The notes: generated by a model from the letters alone, not told the origin. 64,000 nucleotides of DNA from an uncultured Planctomycetota bacterium (GCA_903892515.1 CAITIS010000079.1:121975-185974); one strand, 5' to 3'; shown: positions 8,538 through 17,454, counted from the stretch's first letter. A program made the numbers and translations.

Positions 8538-9218
8538 ATGAAGAACATCGGGTTCGCAATGTTGATCGCCGGCGTTTTGACGGCGGCATCGGGCTTGGCC
8601 GGGGCAGCGCAAGTTCCAATCTACAACCACAGCTTTGAGGCCACCACGCTGTCGCCAGGCGGCTCTTCGTACACCGTCCTTGGCTGGGACTGGCTGAACG
8701 CCGCCACAATTCTGCGCCCCACCACGAGTTCTGGGATTGATGGTTACAATGCCGGGGCTCTCGGGACAACCGCGCTTCTAAATCATAACGTGATGTCGGA
8801 CGAGACCGATACCGCCGCGGGCGTCATTCCTCTGCTACTTGCCGCCAACACCACATACACCTTGACCTTCAGCCTCGGCGGCAGGGACCAGAAGGGAGAT
8901 GGCGGAGCGGTCACCGCGTACTTCTACAGCGGCGTAGCCAGCAACCACCCCTGGGATAATGGTTACGATACCGTGCTCATGACGGTTCCGGTGACCGGCC
9001 TTGTCGCCAACAACGTCCTGGCGAATTATTCCGGGAGTTTCACCTCCGCCAGCAGCGTTGTCGCTAACTCGCTCCACATCGTCTTCAGGAGTACATCTGC
9101 TACCGGCCAGTCGCTGCTGGACAACGTGCGGCTGGATGCCACCCCGGCTCCGGAGCCGGCGACGATGTCGCTGCTGGCCCTGGGCGCCCTGGGCATTGTG
9201 CGCCGTCGCAAGAACTAG
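8538..9218 (+). CDS. PEP-CTERM-anchored secreted protein
   Basis: A 226-residue secreted protein. The start at 8538 has GGAGG seven bases upstream and is followed by a signal peptide ending near AGAAQV. The middle is an Asn/Thr-rich beta-sandwich-like domain beginning IYNHSFEATTLSPGG, similar in style to many NPSFE-type PEP-CTERM proteins. The C-terminus has the tripartite sorting tag: PEPATMS, a short hydrophobic segment and RRRKN. Such tags are thought to direct cleavage by an exosortase-like enzyme; none is in the window. Position opposite the XylR-type regulator suggests sugar-responsive expression. Confidence 0.82.
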   Translation: MKNIGFAMLIAGVLTAASGLAGAAQVPIYNHSFEATTLSPGGSSYTVLGWDWLNAATILRPTTSSGIDGYNAGALGTTALLNHNVMSDETDTAAGVIPLLLAANTTYTLTFSLGGRDQKGDGGAVTAYFYSGVASNHPWDNGYDTVLMTVPVTGLVANNVLANYSGSFTSASSVVANSLHIVFRSTSATGQSLLDNVRLDATPAPEPATMSLLALGALGIVRRRKN

Positions 9219-9377
9219 CAATACGTCACGTGTAACCCTATTCCTGGCGGCGGGTCCTCTCTCTCCTGATCCGTCGCCGGAGTAGGCCTTTAAAAAGACG
9301 CTTTCGGCTGGGTTGCAGGTTTGCGAAACTTGTTCAACGATCTGTCCCGCGTGTCGCCATCCTAATTTGAGGCAGTT

Positions 9378-11135
9378 ATGTACAAAGCATCGATCGCAAC
9401 CGTTGTGCTCGCGCTAACCTTGTCTGCCGCTGTCGCCATGGCGGGCGATCAGACCATTTCCACCAACACCGTTTGGTCGGGCACCGTCACAGTGGATGGT
9501 ACCGTCACGGTAAATTCCAACGCCAATCTGACCATCCAGCCAGGCACGATCGTAAACTTTGTCGGCACGGGCAACATTGCTTTTAGTAGCGCCGGAATGT
9601 TCTCAGCCCAGGGCACGGCGGCGGCGCCCATTCAATTCAATGGCACCCAGACCGGGGCCCTTTCGGGCAACCCCACCGGCGTGGCCATGAGCAACTGTGT
9701 CGTCGCGAACGTGGGCACTAGCTCCACGAAGTGGCTGAATCTTAATCCCCGCACCAGCAGCCTGGGCTTTTCCATGAACAGTTGCACAGTCTCGGGCTGC
9801 GGCTATTTGGTTACCGATGGCTCGGGGCCGGTGAATATCACCAACTGCAATATGCAGAATAACCAGGAGATGGACCCCTGGAACAATAACAACGCCAAGA
9901 TTACCATCGACAATAACAAGATCCAGGGCAGCATGATCTGGACTCAATCCTACAGCGGCAGCGTCGAGGTCGGCCACAATGTCCTGATCGACTGCACCAT
10001 CTGGGCCAAGGGCTCTTCGATAGACAACACGGTCGTCATGGATAACTACATCCATGTACTGGCCGCGACGAGGATGTACGGCATCCTGTACACGAACGGG
10101 CAGATCTACAACAACGTCGTTCGTGGCACCACCTTTAACATCGCAAACTGCGGCGGCCACATATACAACAACGTCACCGAAGCGCTGACGCACAACGAGG
10201 GCGTGACGCGCGGCGACGGCACGCACGAAAGTGTCTGCGCGTTTCCGTCCAACACGCTAGTCGAGCGGAACATTTTCCTGAACACCTGCAACTCCGCGAC
10301 GACCATGACCGGCGGCACGAACATCGGGACTGGCTGTGTGTTCCGAAACAATACGTTTGACATGCGTGGCGTGGTGGGCACGAATGCGACGGCGCCAGTC
10401 TGGTTCAACCACTTGACGACAGCTACGCCGACCGATGGCATGAATGTCCGCAACAACCTGTTCCTTCGCACCGGCCGGATATACGACCAAATGTCCATCC
10501 CCGATTCTGCCAGCTATCTCGACTACAACTGCTGGGCCGGGCGAGTCACCGATGGCTGGACAGGGTCGAACCCTACGTCGGCCCGATTCGTGGGCGTTGT
10601 GATGACCGGCAAGGTCGAGGGTGACGATGGCTTTGGCATGCACGATGTAACGCTGCCGACACTGGCGGCTGGCTTCAACCCGGCCAGCTTGGTGGCCAAC
10701 GCCAACTTCGTCGACCCCTACAGCGACGCCGACATGCTAGCCGGCACGTACACCAACGCCCAGTTGCTGGCGCTGTATCAGCAGGCATACACGCCCGTGG
10801 CGGGTTCGGCCCTGATCAACGCCGGCAGCCCGACCGACGCGTCCGACCCGGCCGTCACCTACGGCCAGGTGGACATCGGCGCGGTCGAAGTGGCCCTGCT
10901 GCCGGGCGACACCGACATGGACCGCAAGGTAACCTTCGCCGATTACATCGTGCTGGAACGCAACTTCGGCTCGACCAGCGCCACATGGGCCATGGGCGAC
11001 TTCAACGGCGACGGCAAGGTGACCTTTGCTGACTACATCATCCTCGAAGGCGGCTTTGGCAAGAGCGTACCCGAGCCGATGAGCCTGTCCCTGCTGGCGG
11101 CCGGCGCCGTCGCCCTGCTGCGGCGCAAGAGATAG
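9378..11135 (+). CDS. right-handed beta-helix protein with dockerin-like pair and PEP-CTERM tag
   Basis: A 585-residue secreted protein. A signal peptide ends near AVAMAGD. Residues about 25-500 show the repeated short V/I-N-N strands of a parallel beta-helix, as in pectate-lyase-like surface proteins (for example NVRNNLFLRTGRIYD). Near residues 513-565 two EF-hand-like repeats occur (GDTDMDRKVTFADYIVLE and GDFNGDGKVTFADYIILE), as in type I dockerins. A PEPMSLS tag, hydrophobic stretch and RRKR follow. The same EF-hand pair occurs in the protein at 32400. Polysaccharide binding or cleavage is plausible but no catalytic residues can be named. Confidence 0.85.
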   Translation: MYKASIATVVLALTLSAAVAMAGDQTISTNTVWSGTVTVDGTVTVNSNANLTIQPGTIVNFVGTGNIAFSSAGMFSAQGTAAAPIQFNGTQTGALSGNPTGVAMSNCVVANVGTSSTKWLNLNPRTSSLGFSMNSCTVSGCGYLVTDGSGPVNITNCNMQNNQEMDPWNNNNAKITIDNNKIQGSMIWTQSYSGSVEVGHNVLIDCTIWAKGSSIDNTVVMDNYIHVLAATRMYGILYTNGQIYNNVVRGTTFNIANCGGHIYNNVTEALTHNEGVTRGDGTHESVCAFPSNTLVERNIFLNTCNSATTMTGGTNIGTGCVFRNNTFDMRGVVGTNATAPVWFNHLTTATPTDGMNVRNNLFLRTGRIYDQMSIPDSASYLDYNCWAGRVTDGWTGSNPTSARFVGVVMTGKVEGDDGFGMHDVTLPTLAAGFNPASLVANANFVDPYSDADMLAGTYTNAQLLALYQQAYTPVAGSALINAGSPTDASDPAVTYGQVDIGAVEVALLPGDTDMDRKVTFADYIVLERNFGSTSATWAMGDFNGDGKVTFADYIILEGGFGKSVPEPMSLSLLAAGAVALLRRKR

Positions 11136-11175
11136 CCAGCCGGCAGGAAATCGCTGCTTGACCTGAGACTTTAAG

Positions 11176-11212
11176 GGCGGCTTCGTGGATCGCCACGAAG
11201 CTGCCTTCTTTG
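11176..11212 (+). terminator. intrinsic terminator after the beta-helix gene
   Basis: A 13-bp stem (GGCGGCTTCGTGG with CCACGAAGCTGCC, one G-U pair) with an ATCG loop is followed by TTCTTTGTT. It lies about 40 bases after the stop codon at 11135. Confidence 0.75.
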
Positions 11213-11268
11213 TTGGCTCGATGATGCGGGCCGGCCAGGAGGAGTTGAGACCTGACGGGAAACTCTAA

Positions 11269-11295
11269 CATGGTCACGCCAACCGCGTGACCATG
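11269..11295. repeat. 27-bp CATGGTCACG palindrome
   Basis: CATGGTCACGC and GCGTGACCATG form the arms. This is one of four 27-bp copies in the window (also 575, 17109 and 60452). Confidence 0.8.
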
Positions 11296-11375
11296 CCGCC
11301 CAAAACAGCGCGATCTTGCCGCCCAACAACCGTGCATTTGCCCACCCAATCGGCCTTTCGATACCGCCAGAATAC

Positions 11376-11403
11376 TTGACAACGCCGTCGCGGCGAGTAA
11401 TGC
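11376..11403 (+). promoter_or_regulatory. candidate promoter of the envelope-protein run
   Basis: A perfect TTGACA (11376-11381) is followed after 16 bases by TAATGC (11398-11403). The -10 match is weak, so this is tentative. The first gene starts at 11472. Confidence 0.35.
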
Positions 11404-11471
11404 TGTGCCACATTGGACGGTCTAGATCCTTCTAACCAAAGACCTTGGCGCATTTTTGGGATGACGAAGCT

Positions 11472-12521
11472 ATGCTCAACAAACTCACGCTTGCGGTGTG
11501 TGTGGCGGTCCTGCCCCTCTCAGCTGGCTGCGGGCCCGACTCGGGCAAGACCATTCAACTGGAATACTCGCGTCCGGCCGCCTTCCAGGTGTCCGCCAAG
11601 GTCCACAGTATTGCCATCGCGGAATTTGCCACCTCGGGCAATACCGGCCACTCCTGGGGCGACGTGGCCGCTGATAAGCTGACGGCCAATCTGGACCAGC
11701 AGAACAAGAAGTACGAGCGTTACTCGCTGGTCGACCGCGGCCACCTCAAGCAGATCATGGACCAGAAGGACGTGAACCTGATGGTCTCGGACCCCTCCTC
11801 GGCCGTGAAGGTCGGCAAGATGGCCAAGGTGGACGCGATCGTCTACGGCAGCGTTTCGGCCACATGCCGAGACCAGCACCGCACTCGCACCACCTTCGAC
11901 CCGCTCAGCCAGTCCTCACGGCAGGTGCCGTACACCCAGCGGTACTGCCAGGTCCGCGTGACGTTCACAATGGACGACATCAACACGGGCATGACGCTCG
12001 TTTCCATGTCGCCCACGCGCGAATATGACACCGATAAGCAAAAGAGCAGCGGCATGGCCAGCGTGACCAAGATGCTGGGCGTGGGCAAGGATGAACTGCC
12101 GCCCGCTGAGCAGGTGATGGACGCGCTGATACAGCAGTGCGTAGACGAGTTCGTGGCCCGCGTCAGCCCGCACGACGTGTCGGTAAACGTCACCCTCGGC
12201 AAGGGCAAGAGCGAACTGGTCAGCAAGGGCAACAGCCTGGCGGCGGCTGGGGATTACACTGAGGCGCTGAACTACTACGAACGGGCCGGCAAAGAGAAAC
12301 CGGACGATGCCGACGCATTCTTTAATGCCGGCGTGATGTATGAGAAGACGGGCCAGTTCAAGGAGGCCGAGCGCATGTATAGCCGGGCCTTCGAGATCAA
12401 GGCCGAAGATCGGTTCGTTGAGGCCCGCCGGCGCGTCCGCAGTGAAACCAGCGAGGCCCCTGGCGCCACTACATCGGAGAAGGCTGTCGCCAAGCCTGCC
12501 GAGCCAGCTGACCAGCCGTAA
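11472..12521 (+). CDS. CsgG-like lipoprotein with C-terminal TPR repeats
   Basis: A 349-residue predicted lipoprotein. The start at MLNKLTL was chosen because the signal and lipobox LSAGC follow directly. Residues about 45-215 resemble the CsgG/curli-assembly domain: IAIAEFATSG, then SLVDRGHLKQIMDQ and VGKMAKVDAIVYGSV. Residues about 240-310 contain TPR-like helices (GNSLAAAGDYTEALNYYERA and FNAGVMYEKTGQFKEAERMY). CsgG forms an outer-membrane secretion pore in curli systems; here no curli subunit genes are present. It heads a run of FlgT/LPP20-like envelope proteins and probably acts with them. Confidence 0.8.
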   Translation: MLNKLTLAVCVAVLPLSAGCGPDSGKTIQLEYSRPAAFQVSAKVHSIAIAEFATSGNTGHSWGDVAADKLTANLDQQNKKYERYSLVDRGHLKQIMDQKDVNLMVSDPSSAVKVGKMAKVDAIVYGSVSATCRDQHRTRTTFDPLSQSSRQVPYTQRYCQVRVTFTMDDINTGMTLVSMSPTREYDTDKQKSSGMASVTKMLGVGKDELPPAEQVMDALIQQCVDEFVARVSPHDVSVNVTLGKGKSELVSKGNSLAAAGDYTEALNYYERAGKEKPDDADAFFNAGVMYEKTGQFKEAERMYSRAFEIKAEDRFVEARRRVRSETSEAPGATTSEKAVAKPAEPADQP

Positions 12522-12834
12522 CGTTTTTATGGGCGCCATGGCCAGTTTGGGTGCCATGGCCTGACTCGTCCGAGTGTAGCGAGGACGAGGCTGGCCATGC
12601 TTGCCCGCCGCATAGGTAGAGCCGCAAGACGACGCGGCCCAACCTATGGCACCCAAAGAGTCCGGGCATAGCTAGTGCCGCAAGACTGCGCGGCTCAACC
12701 TATGGCACCCAAGGTTAGACCCAGGGTTAACTTGTTGTGAATGACGGGTGGCACGGGCTTTCGTGCCGGTGCTTGCCACAGCCTTCCGGGGCTGGGCCAC
12801 CCTTATCATCGCGAAAAAGGAAAAGGAGACATCC
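12522..12834. repeat. intergenic palindromes inside the envelope run
   Basis: Contains a CATGGCC...GGCCATG hairpin with an inner CTCGTCC/GGACGAG stem (12554-12599) and two tandem 44-bp CATAGGTAGAGC-type elements (12611-12654 and 12667-12710). No gene is seen. The final 15 bases hold the strong AAGGAG ribosome-binding site of the next gene. Confidence 0.75.
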
Positions 12835-14184
12835 ATGAAAGCGATGCTGAAGTGCCTGCTGTGCGTTGCCGTACTGAGCGTCGGAATGACCGCTGCTATG
12901 GGCCAGGATTCCCTGTCGGAACAGAAGAAGGCCCAGAACAAGCTGCTGGCGTACCGGGCCGCCCGCGTGGACGGCATCCGCAAGCTGGCTGAGCGGATCA
13001 ATGGCCTGCACATCACCTCCACGACCACCGTCAAGGACTTCGTGACCGAGTCGGACAAGATCCGCACGTCCATGGAAGCCTTCCTCAACGGCGTCCGTGA
13101 AGACGGCGCGCCCAAGTACATGGAAGACGGCACCTGCCAGGTCACGATGCAAGTGACGCTGGAAACCGTCATCGAGACGCTGACGCAAATCCACAACACG
13201 TACGCCAAGGGCGACAAGTTCACGAGCAACGACTTCGCCCAGATGACCCAGACCAACGACGTCAAGGTTCTGACCGAGACCGGCAACGGCGCCCCCCGGC
13301 CGGAATTCACCGCCGACCAGATCCAGCCCGTCAAGGGCGGCGACCTGACCAGCATGGACAACATGTCGCCACGGGCCAAGGAATACTGGATGGCCCACGT
13401 TCAGCCGCAGGGCCGGTTGATGGCCGTACGCGCGGCCCGCGTGGAAGGTCTCCGCAAGCTGGCCGAGCGCATCGGCGGCATCGCTATCAACAGCGAGACG
13501 CGCGTCAAGGACTTCGTGGCCGAGTCCGACAAGATCAAGACCATCACCGACTATTTCCTCAAGGGCGCCCGCGAAGTGGGCGTGAAGTACCACGAGGACG
13601 AACTGATCGTCGAAGTCGAGATGGAAGTTACGCTGCGGACGGTCTTTGAAACCTTGAAGACCTACACCGAAGAGCACTATAAGGGCGACCGCGTCCGCAT
13701 CCACCAGATCGAAGAGCTCGAACAGAGCTACCAGGACAAGAATATCTCCGAAGTCGGCATGGGCGTGCCCCCGGAGAAGTACCTCAAGGACGGCAACGTG
13801 GCCATCGTGGCCCAGGTCGCCAGCTTCAACAAGTGGCCCGGCACCATCCAGGCTACCGGCCAGGCCGCCATTGACACCAATAACGAGAACAAGGCCCAGG
13901 CCGAGTTGATGGCCAAGCGCGGCGCCGAGCTCGACGCCCGGCGCAAGCTGGCCGAGCAGTTGGACGGTCTGATGATTACCTCCGCCACTTCGGTCAAGGA
14001 CTTCATCACCCAGAGCGACGACATCCGCACCAGCATGCTGACTTTCCAGCAGGGCGCCACGGTGGTCGAAGGCTCGCAGAAGATCGCCGACGGCATAGCC
14101 ACGGTCACAGTCGAGATCAACCCCCAGCCGCTGATGGACATGATCCTGTACTGGCAGAAGACCAAGAGCATCACCGTCAAATAA
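12835..14184 (+). CDS. secreted protein with three tandem LPP20-like repeats
   Basis: A 449-residue protein with a signal peptide ending near AAMGQD. AAGGAG precedes the start at 12835. The body contains three copies of one domain, each starting with a helix like YRAARVDGIRKLAERI, followed by a TTVKDFVTESDKIRT-type segment, then a strand segment with VTLETVIETL. The copies start near residues 40, 200 and 360. This pattern matches the LPP20/FlgT N-terminal fold known from envelope lipoproteins. The third copy is separated by a linker with KWPGTIQATGQAA. Role unknown; context suggests a structural envelope component. Confidence 0.75.
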   Translation: MKAMLKCLLCVAVLSVGMTAAMGQDSLSEQKKAQNKLLAYRAARVDGIRKLAERINGLHITSTTTVKDFVTESDKIRTSMEAFLNGVREDGAPKYMEDGTCQVTMQVTLETVIETLTQIHNTYAKGDKFTSNDFAQMTQTNDVKVLTETGNGAPRPEFTADQIQPVKGGDLTSMDNMSPRAKEYWMAHVQPQGRLMAVRAARVEGLRKLAERIGGIAINSETRVKDFVAESDKIKTITDYFLKGAREVGVKYHEDELIVEVEMEVTLRTVFETLKTYTEEHYKGDRVRIHQIEELEQSYQDKNISEVGMGVPPEKYLKDGNVAIVAQVASFNKWPGTIQATGQAAIDTNNENKAQAELMAKRGAELDARRKLAEQLDGLMITSATSVKDFITQSDDIRTSMLTFQQGATVVEGSQKIADGIATVTVEINPQPLMDMILYWQKTKSITVK

Positions 14185-14313
14185 GCCAATGTCGGGCGGC
14201 ATGGCCAGCCGCCCGCCTTCTGGGGCGGTGGCCATGTGCGACGCGAGCACGGCCATCCCAGACAGCGGAACTGACCGTGCCACGAGCAGGATGAAGCAAC
14301 CAAGGAGCCTTTC

Positions 14314-14460
14314 ATGTTGAAGAAGCTATTGAGCGTGATTCTGATCGGGTCGATCCTGTCGGTAGTCCCGCTGATCGCCGGCTGCGAAGAGCCCGACCAG
14401 ATCAAGACCGAGAAGAAGACCGAGGTCAAGAAGACCGATCAGCACACCGTCGTAGAGTAG
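14314..14460 (+). CDS. 48-residue small lipoprotein
   Basis: A small gene with AAGGAG seven bases before the ATG. The protein starts MLKKLLSVILIGSIL and has a lipobox LIAGC with the cysteine at residue 24. The mature part is only about 25 residues, rich in Lys, Glu and Thr (KTEKKTEVKKTDQ). It lies between two LPP20/FlgT-like genes and is followed by a terminator. A charged lipopeptide of this kind could tether envelope proteins or peptidoglycan, but this is inference. Confidence 0.75.
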   Translation: MLKKLLSVILIGSILSVVPLIAGCEEPDQIKTEKKTEVKKTDQHTVVE

Positions 14461-14479
14461 CTCGTTCTTTCATCGCACC

Positions 14480-14519
14480 AGGCGGAATCGGTTCGAGCCT
14501 CGGACCGATTCCGCCTTTG
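14480..14519 (+). terminator. intrinsic terminator after the small lipoprotein gene
   Basis: A perfect 13-bp stem (AGGCGGAATCGGT with ACCGATTCCGCCT) is followed by TTGC. The T tract is short, so it may be leaky and allow read-through into the next gene. Confidence 0.65.
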
Positions 14520-14672
14520 CATAGTGAACGTGGTAAGCATGTGACACGGGCGTCTCGCCCGTGAGTGTCGCGGCCGTCTCGGCCGTGGTAAAGAGCAAGA
14601 CATGGGCGAGACGCCCATGACACACATGGCCGAGACGGCCATGCCACGAACAGCATGATAGGAGTTGAACCA
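14520..14672. repeat. cluster of GGGCGAGACGCCC-type palindromes
   Basis: Four small palindromes lie side by side, including ACGGGCGTCTCGCCCGT, CGGCCGTCTCGGCCG, GGGCGAGACGCCC and ATGGCCGAGACGGCCAT. They share a GTGNCAC or GTGGCA flank. The same types occur at 23696, 27086, 48780, 51800 and 63978. Confidence 0.75.
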
Positions 14673-15806
14673 ATGGTAGGAAGAATCGTTTTCGTCCTGG
14701 CGGCAGCGTTGGTCCTGGCCGCGCCGACCTGGGCGCAAGAGGCCGTCAAGGTGGGCGACAATCTGGTCGAGATCAAGGTCGTCGGCGCCGGCATGTCGAA
14801 GGAGCAGGCACTGCGCGACGCCCAGCGAAAGGCCGTCGAACAGGGCGCGGGCACGTACATCCACTCCCAGAGCGAGACCAAGGACTTTGCCCTGGTCCGG
14901 GACACGATCCTGACCAAGTCCACGGGCTTCCTCAAGAGCTTCAAGATCACGCGCGAGAAGGAAATGGAAGACGGCACGTGGGAAGTCGGCATTGACGCCG
15001 AGGTCTCCGTCCAGGGCATCGTGGACATGTGGGGCACGGTCACCACCATGCTCCAGCGCGTGGGCAGGCCCAAGATCATGGTCTTCATCGATGAAAAGAT
15101 CGGCCCCGAGCAGATCGAGGACTCCACCGTTCAGACGTGCATCGAGCAGGCCCTGCTCAAGAGCGGCTTTCTGCTGGTGGACAAGAAGCAGTTGAAGGAA
15201 ATCGACCGGAAGGACTTGCAGTCCGCCGCGGCAGAGGACAGCCCAGCCAAGGTGCAGGCCATCGCCAAGCGCTTCGGGGCACAACTCTTCATCACCGGTT
15301 CGGCCCACGCCCAGCACGGTGATTCCAAGCTTATCGGCGGCGTGCATCTGTACACGGCCGAGGCTGAGGCCAACGTTCGCACCTTCCGCAGCGACACCGG
15401 CCAGTTGATCTCCGCCATCCCCGGCGTGCCGCAGCGCGGCGTCCAGCAGGTGGCCCGATCGGCCGCCAAGCAGGCGCTCGACGCCGAAGGCAAGAGCATC
15501 GCGCCGGAAGTGGCCATGAACATCCTGGATCACTGGCAGGAAGCGCTGTCGGGCCGAGGCGAGCTGAAGCTGGAGATCGAGAACGTCAAGTTCGGCGACA
15601 TGGACAAGATTGAGACGGCCTTGAAGAAGCTCAAGGAAGTCAAGGACGTCAACAGCGACTTCCACAACGGCGTGGCCGAGATGTCCGTCCAGGCCGAAGT
15701 CGTCGCCAAGGATCTGGCCAAGGCCATCTCCAAGGCCTTGCCGATGATCGAGATCACCGACGTGTCCGACACGGTCATCAAGGCCAAGTTCGTCGGCGAG
15801 AAATAA
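14673..15806 (+). CDS. FlgT/LPP20-like secreted protein
   Basis: A 377-residue protein with a signal peptide ending near PTWAQE; the start at 14673 has AGGAG eight bases upstream. After the signal there is a helix-strand domain (MSKEQALRDAQRKAVEQGAG, then SQSETKDFALVRDTILTKS) that matches the FlgT N-terminal/LPP20 type. The central part (IMVFIDEKIGP, then FLLVDKKQLKEI and RFGAQLFITGSAHA) resembles the CsgG-like middle domain. The C-terminal about 80 residues contain a lysine-rich alpha/beta domain. It has a paralogue immediately downstream. Confidence 0.75.
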   Translation: MVGRIVFVLAAALVLAAPTWAQEAVKVGDNLVEIKVVGAGMSKEQALRDAQRKAVEQGAGTYIHSQSETKDFALVRDTILTKSTGFLKSFKITREKEMEDGTWEVGIDAEVSVQGIVDMWGTVTTMLQRVGRPKIMVFIDEKIGPEQIEDSTVQTCIEQALLKSGFLLVDKKQLKEIDRKDLQSAAAEDSPAKVQAIAKRFGAQLFITGSAHAQHGDSKLIGGVHLYTAEAEANVRTFRSDTGQLISAIPGVPQRGVQQVARSAAKQALDAEGKSIAPEVAMNILDHWQEALSGRGELKLEIENVKFGDMDKIETALKKLKEVKDVNSDFHNGVAEMSVQAEVVAKDLAKAISKALPMIEITDVSDTVIKAKFVGEK

Positions 15807-15827
15807 CTACCGACCGGAGACACAACC

Positions 15828-17066
15828 ATGCGAAAGACTCACTGGATCGTTCCGATGATTCTGGGCTCGCTGCTGCTGGCGGCGCCGCTGCGGGCGGCCG
15901 ACGTTACGGTCGGGCCAGAGGATGACTGGATCACGGCCAAGGGCGAAGCGGCCGGGGTCGGCGCCAACGCCGAAGATGAGGCCACCAAGGCCGCCCTGCG
16001 CAAGGCCGTCGAGCAGGCCACGGGCGTATTCTTGACCTCGCAGAGCAAGACCGAAGACTTCAAGACCGTCTATGAGAAGATCTTTGCCAACACGGTCGGG
16101 TACGTGAAGAAGTACAAGGTCGTGAAGATGAACAACGACGGCAAGACGACCGTCGCGACCGTGCAGGCCCTGGTCAGCAAGCAGAGGTTCGAGGAAGACT
16201 GGGCCAACATCGCCCACACGCTCAACCAGGAGAACAACCCGCGCGTGATCGTGGCCATCGTCGAGGCGACCACGTATAGCACCAGTACGCCGGTCTTTAA
16301 CGAAGACAACGGCATGGTGCAGGGCAAGGTCGAGGACTTCTTCCTCTCCAAGGGCATCACGCTGATGGACCGCGCCACGGCCGGCGCCGTCAACAAGCGC
16401 GACGTGCTGCTGGCCAGCGTCAAGGACGATGACAAGGAACTGGCGGCCATCGGCTCGCGTTTCAAGGCCGACGTGATGGTGATCGGCAAGGCCACCGCCA
16501 AACTCGGCAAGGAACTCGACATCGAAGGCCAGAAGATGTACCAGTACACTGCCAGCCTGAATTTCCGCGTCATCCAGACGGACTCGGCCCGCGTGCTGGT
16601 TTCCAAGACCTACGGGCCGGTGACCGTCTCGATGCTGCAGCAGGCGGGCGGCGAGGACAAGGCCCTGGCCAAGCTGGCCGAGGAGAGCGCTCCTAAGCTG
16701 CTGGCGGCCGTGGTCGAGGCCTGGCGGCAGCGGGCAAATGTTTCGCGAACCGTGGCCGTGAGCGTGTCGGGCATGGACTACGCCGCCTGGAAGAAGTTCA
16801 ACGACGAAGCCAAGGCCATCTCCGGCATGCAGGCCCTGCGGCTGAGGGAGATCACCGAGGGCGTGGCCAACATCGACGTGGAGTACAAGTACTCCAACGA
16901 GAACCTGGCCGACCGGCTGACGGAACTCAAGGGCGTGACGCTGGAGATTCAGGAAATCACGTCCAACCGGATCAAGATGAAGCTCAAAACCGTTTCGCCC
17001 GGGGCGGTTGCACAGCCCGAACCGGTCAGCGACAAGAAGGCGCCAGTCCCCACGCCGGGCGGCTGA
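15828..17066 (+). CDS. second FlgT/LPP20-like secreted protein
   Basis: A 412-residue paralogue of the preceding protein, 21 bases downstream, so they are almost certainly co-transcribed. A signal peptide ends near PLRAAD. The N-terminal domain has EDEATKAALRKAVEQATGVF and SQSKTEDFKTVYEKIFANT; the central domain has VIVAIVEATTYS and RFKADVMVIGKATA. The C-terminus ends in a proline-rich tail (PVPTPGG). In Vibrio, FlgT is a flagellar basal-body ring protein, but no flagellar genes are seen here, so this is better read as an envelope protein using the same fold. Confidence 0.75.
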   Translation: MRKTHWIVPMILGSLLLAAPLRAADVTVGPEDDWITAKGEAAGVGANAEDEATKAALRKAVEQATGVFLTSQSKTEDFKTVYEKIFANTVGYVKKYKVVKMNNDGKTTVATVQALVSKQRFEEDWANIAHTLNQENNPRVIVAIVEATTYSTSTPVFNEDNGMVQGKVEDFFLSKGITLMDRATAGAVNKRDVLLASVKDDDKELAAIGSRFKADVMVIGKATAKLGKELDIEGQKMYQYTASLNFRVIQTDSARVLVSKTYGPVTVSMLQQAGGEDKALAKLAEESAPKLLAAVVEAWRQRANVSRTVAVSVSGMDYAAWKKFNDEAKAISGMQALRLREITEGVANIDVEYKYSNENLADRLTELKGVTLEIQEITSNRIKMKLKTVSPGAVAQPEPVSDKKAPVPTPGG

Positions 17067-17296
17067 TTTCGCGTGCGGCTGATTTCACGCGACTGTATGC
17101 AATGGTGGCATGGTCACGCTGTTCGCGTGACCATGTTGAGACCATAGGTGATTCTAGACGCAGCCTGATTTCAGACGTAGGCTGAGTTCAGACGTAGGCT
17201 GGGCCGAGCGATTTTGCGAGGCCCACCTTGAACGGCAGAGGTGGGCCTCGGAAAAGATTCCTCGACCCAGCCTACGGGTCAATCCTTATCGGACAG
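17067..17296. repeat. palindrome-rich intergenic region
   Basis: Contains a 27-bp CATGGTCACG palindrome (17109-17135) and a nested palindrome (17193-17276). The outer arms of the latter, CGTAGGCTGGGCCGAG and CTCGACCCAGCCTACG, match at 15 of 16 positions, and an inner perfect 12-bp stem starts at 17217. Two further CAGACGTAGGCTG words precede it. Confidence 0.75.
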
Positions 17297-17330
17297 CGCG
17301 GCAGGTCTCCCGACCTGCCGCGTTCTTTTT
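17297..17330 (+). terminator. intrinsic terminator after the FlgT-like pair
   Basis: A perfect 10-bp stem (CGCGGCAGGT with ACCTGCCGCG) with a CTCCCG loop is followed by TTCTTTTT. Confidence 0.85.
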
Positions 17331-17454
17331 GGCGGCCTCGACGCACTTTTCTTTGCACCTGCCTTGTTCCCCGGCAAATCGCCCGTTGGTATCATCCTGC
17401 GAATGTGCAGCGATGGCCGCCCGCGCAAAGCGGGCACTTTTCCTGGAGATATCC

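Noticed and set aside
12727..14283. 518-residue open frame opposite the LPP20-repeat gene
   Set aside because: Antisense shadow of the repeat protein with a Leu/Gly/Ala-rich pattern and no family signal.
14673..17066. flagellar function for the FlgT-like proteins
   Set aside because: No flagellar genes are adjacent, and the fold is shared with many non-flagellar envelope proteins.
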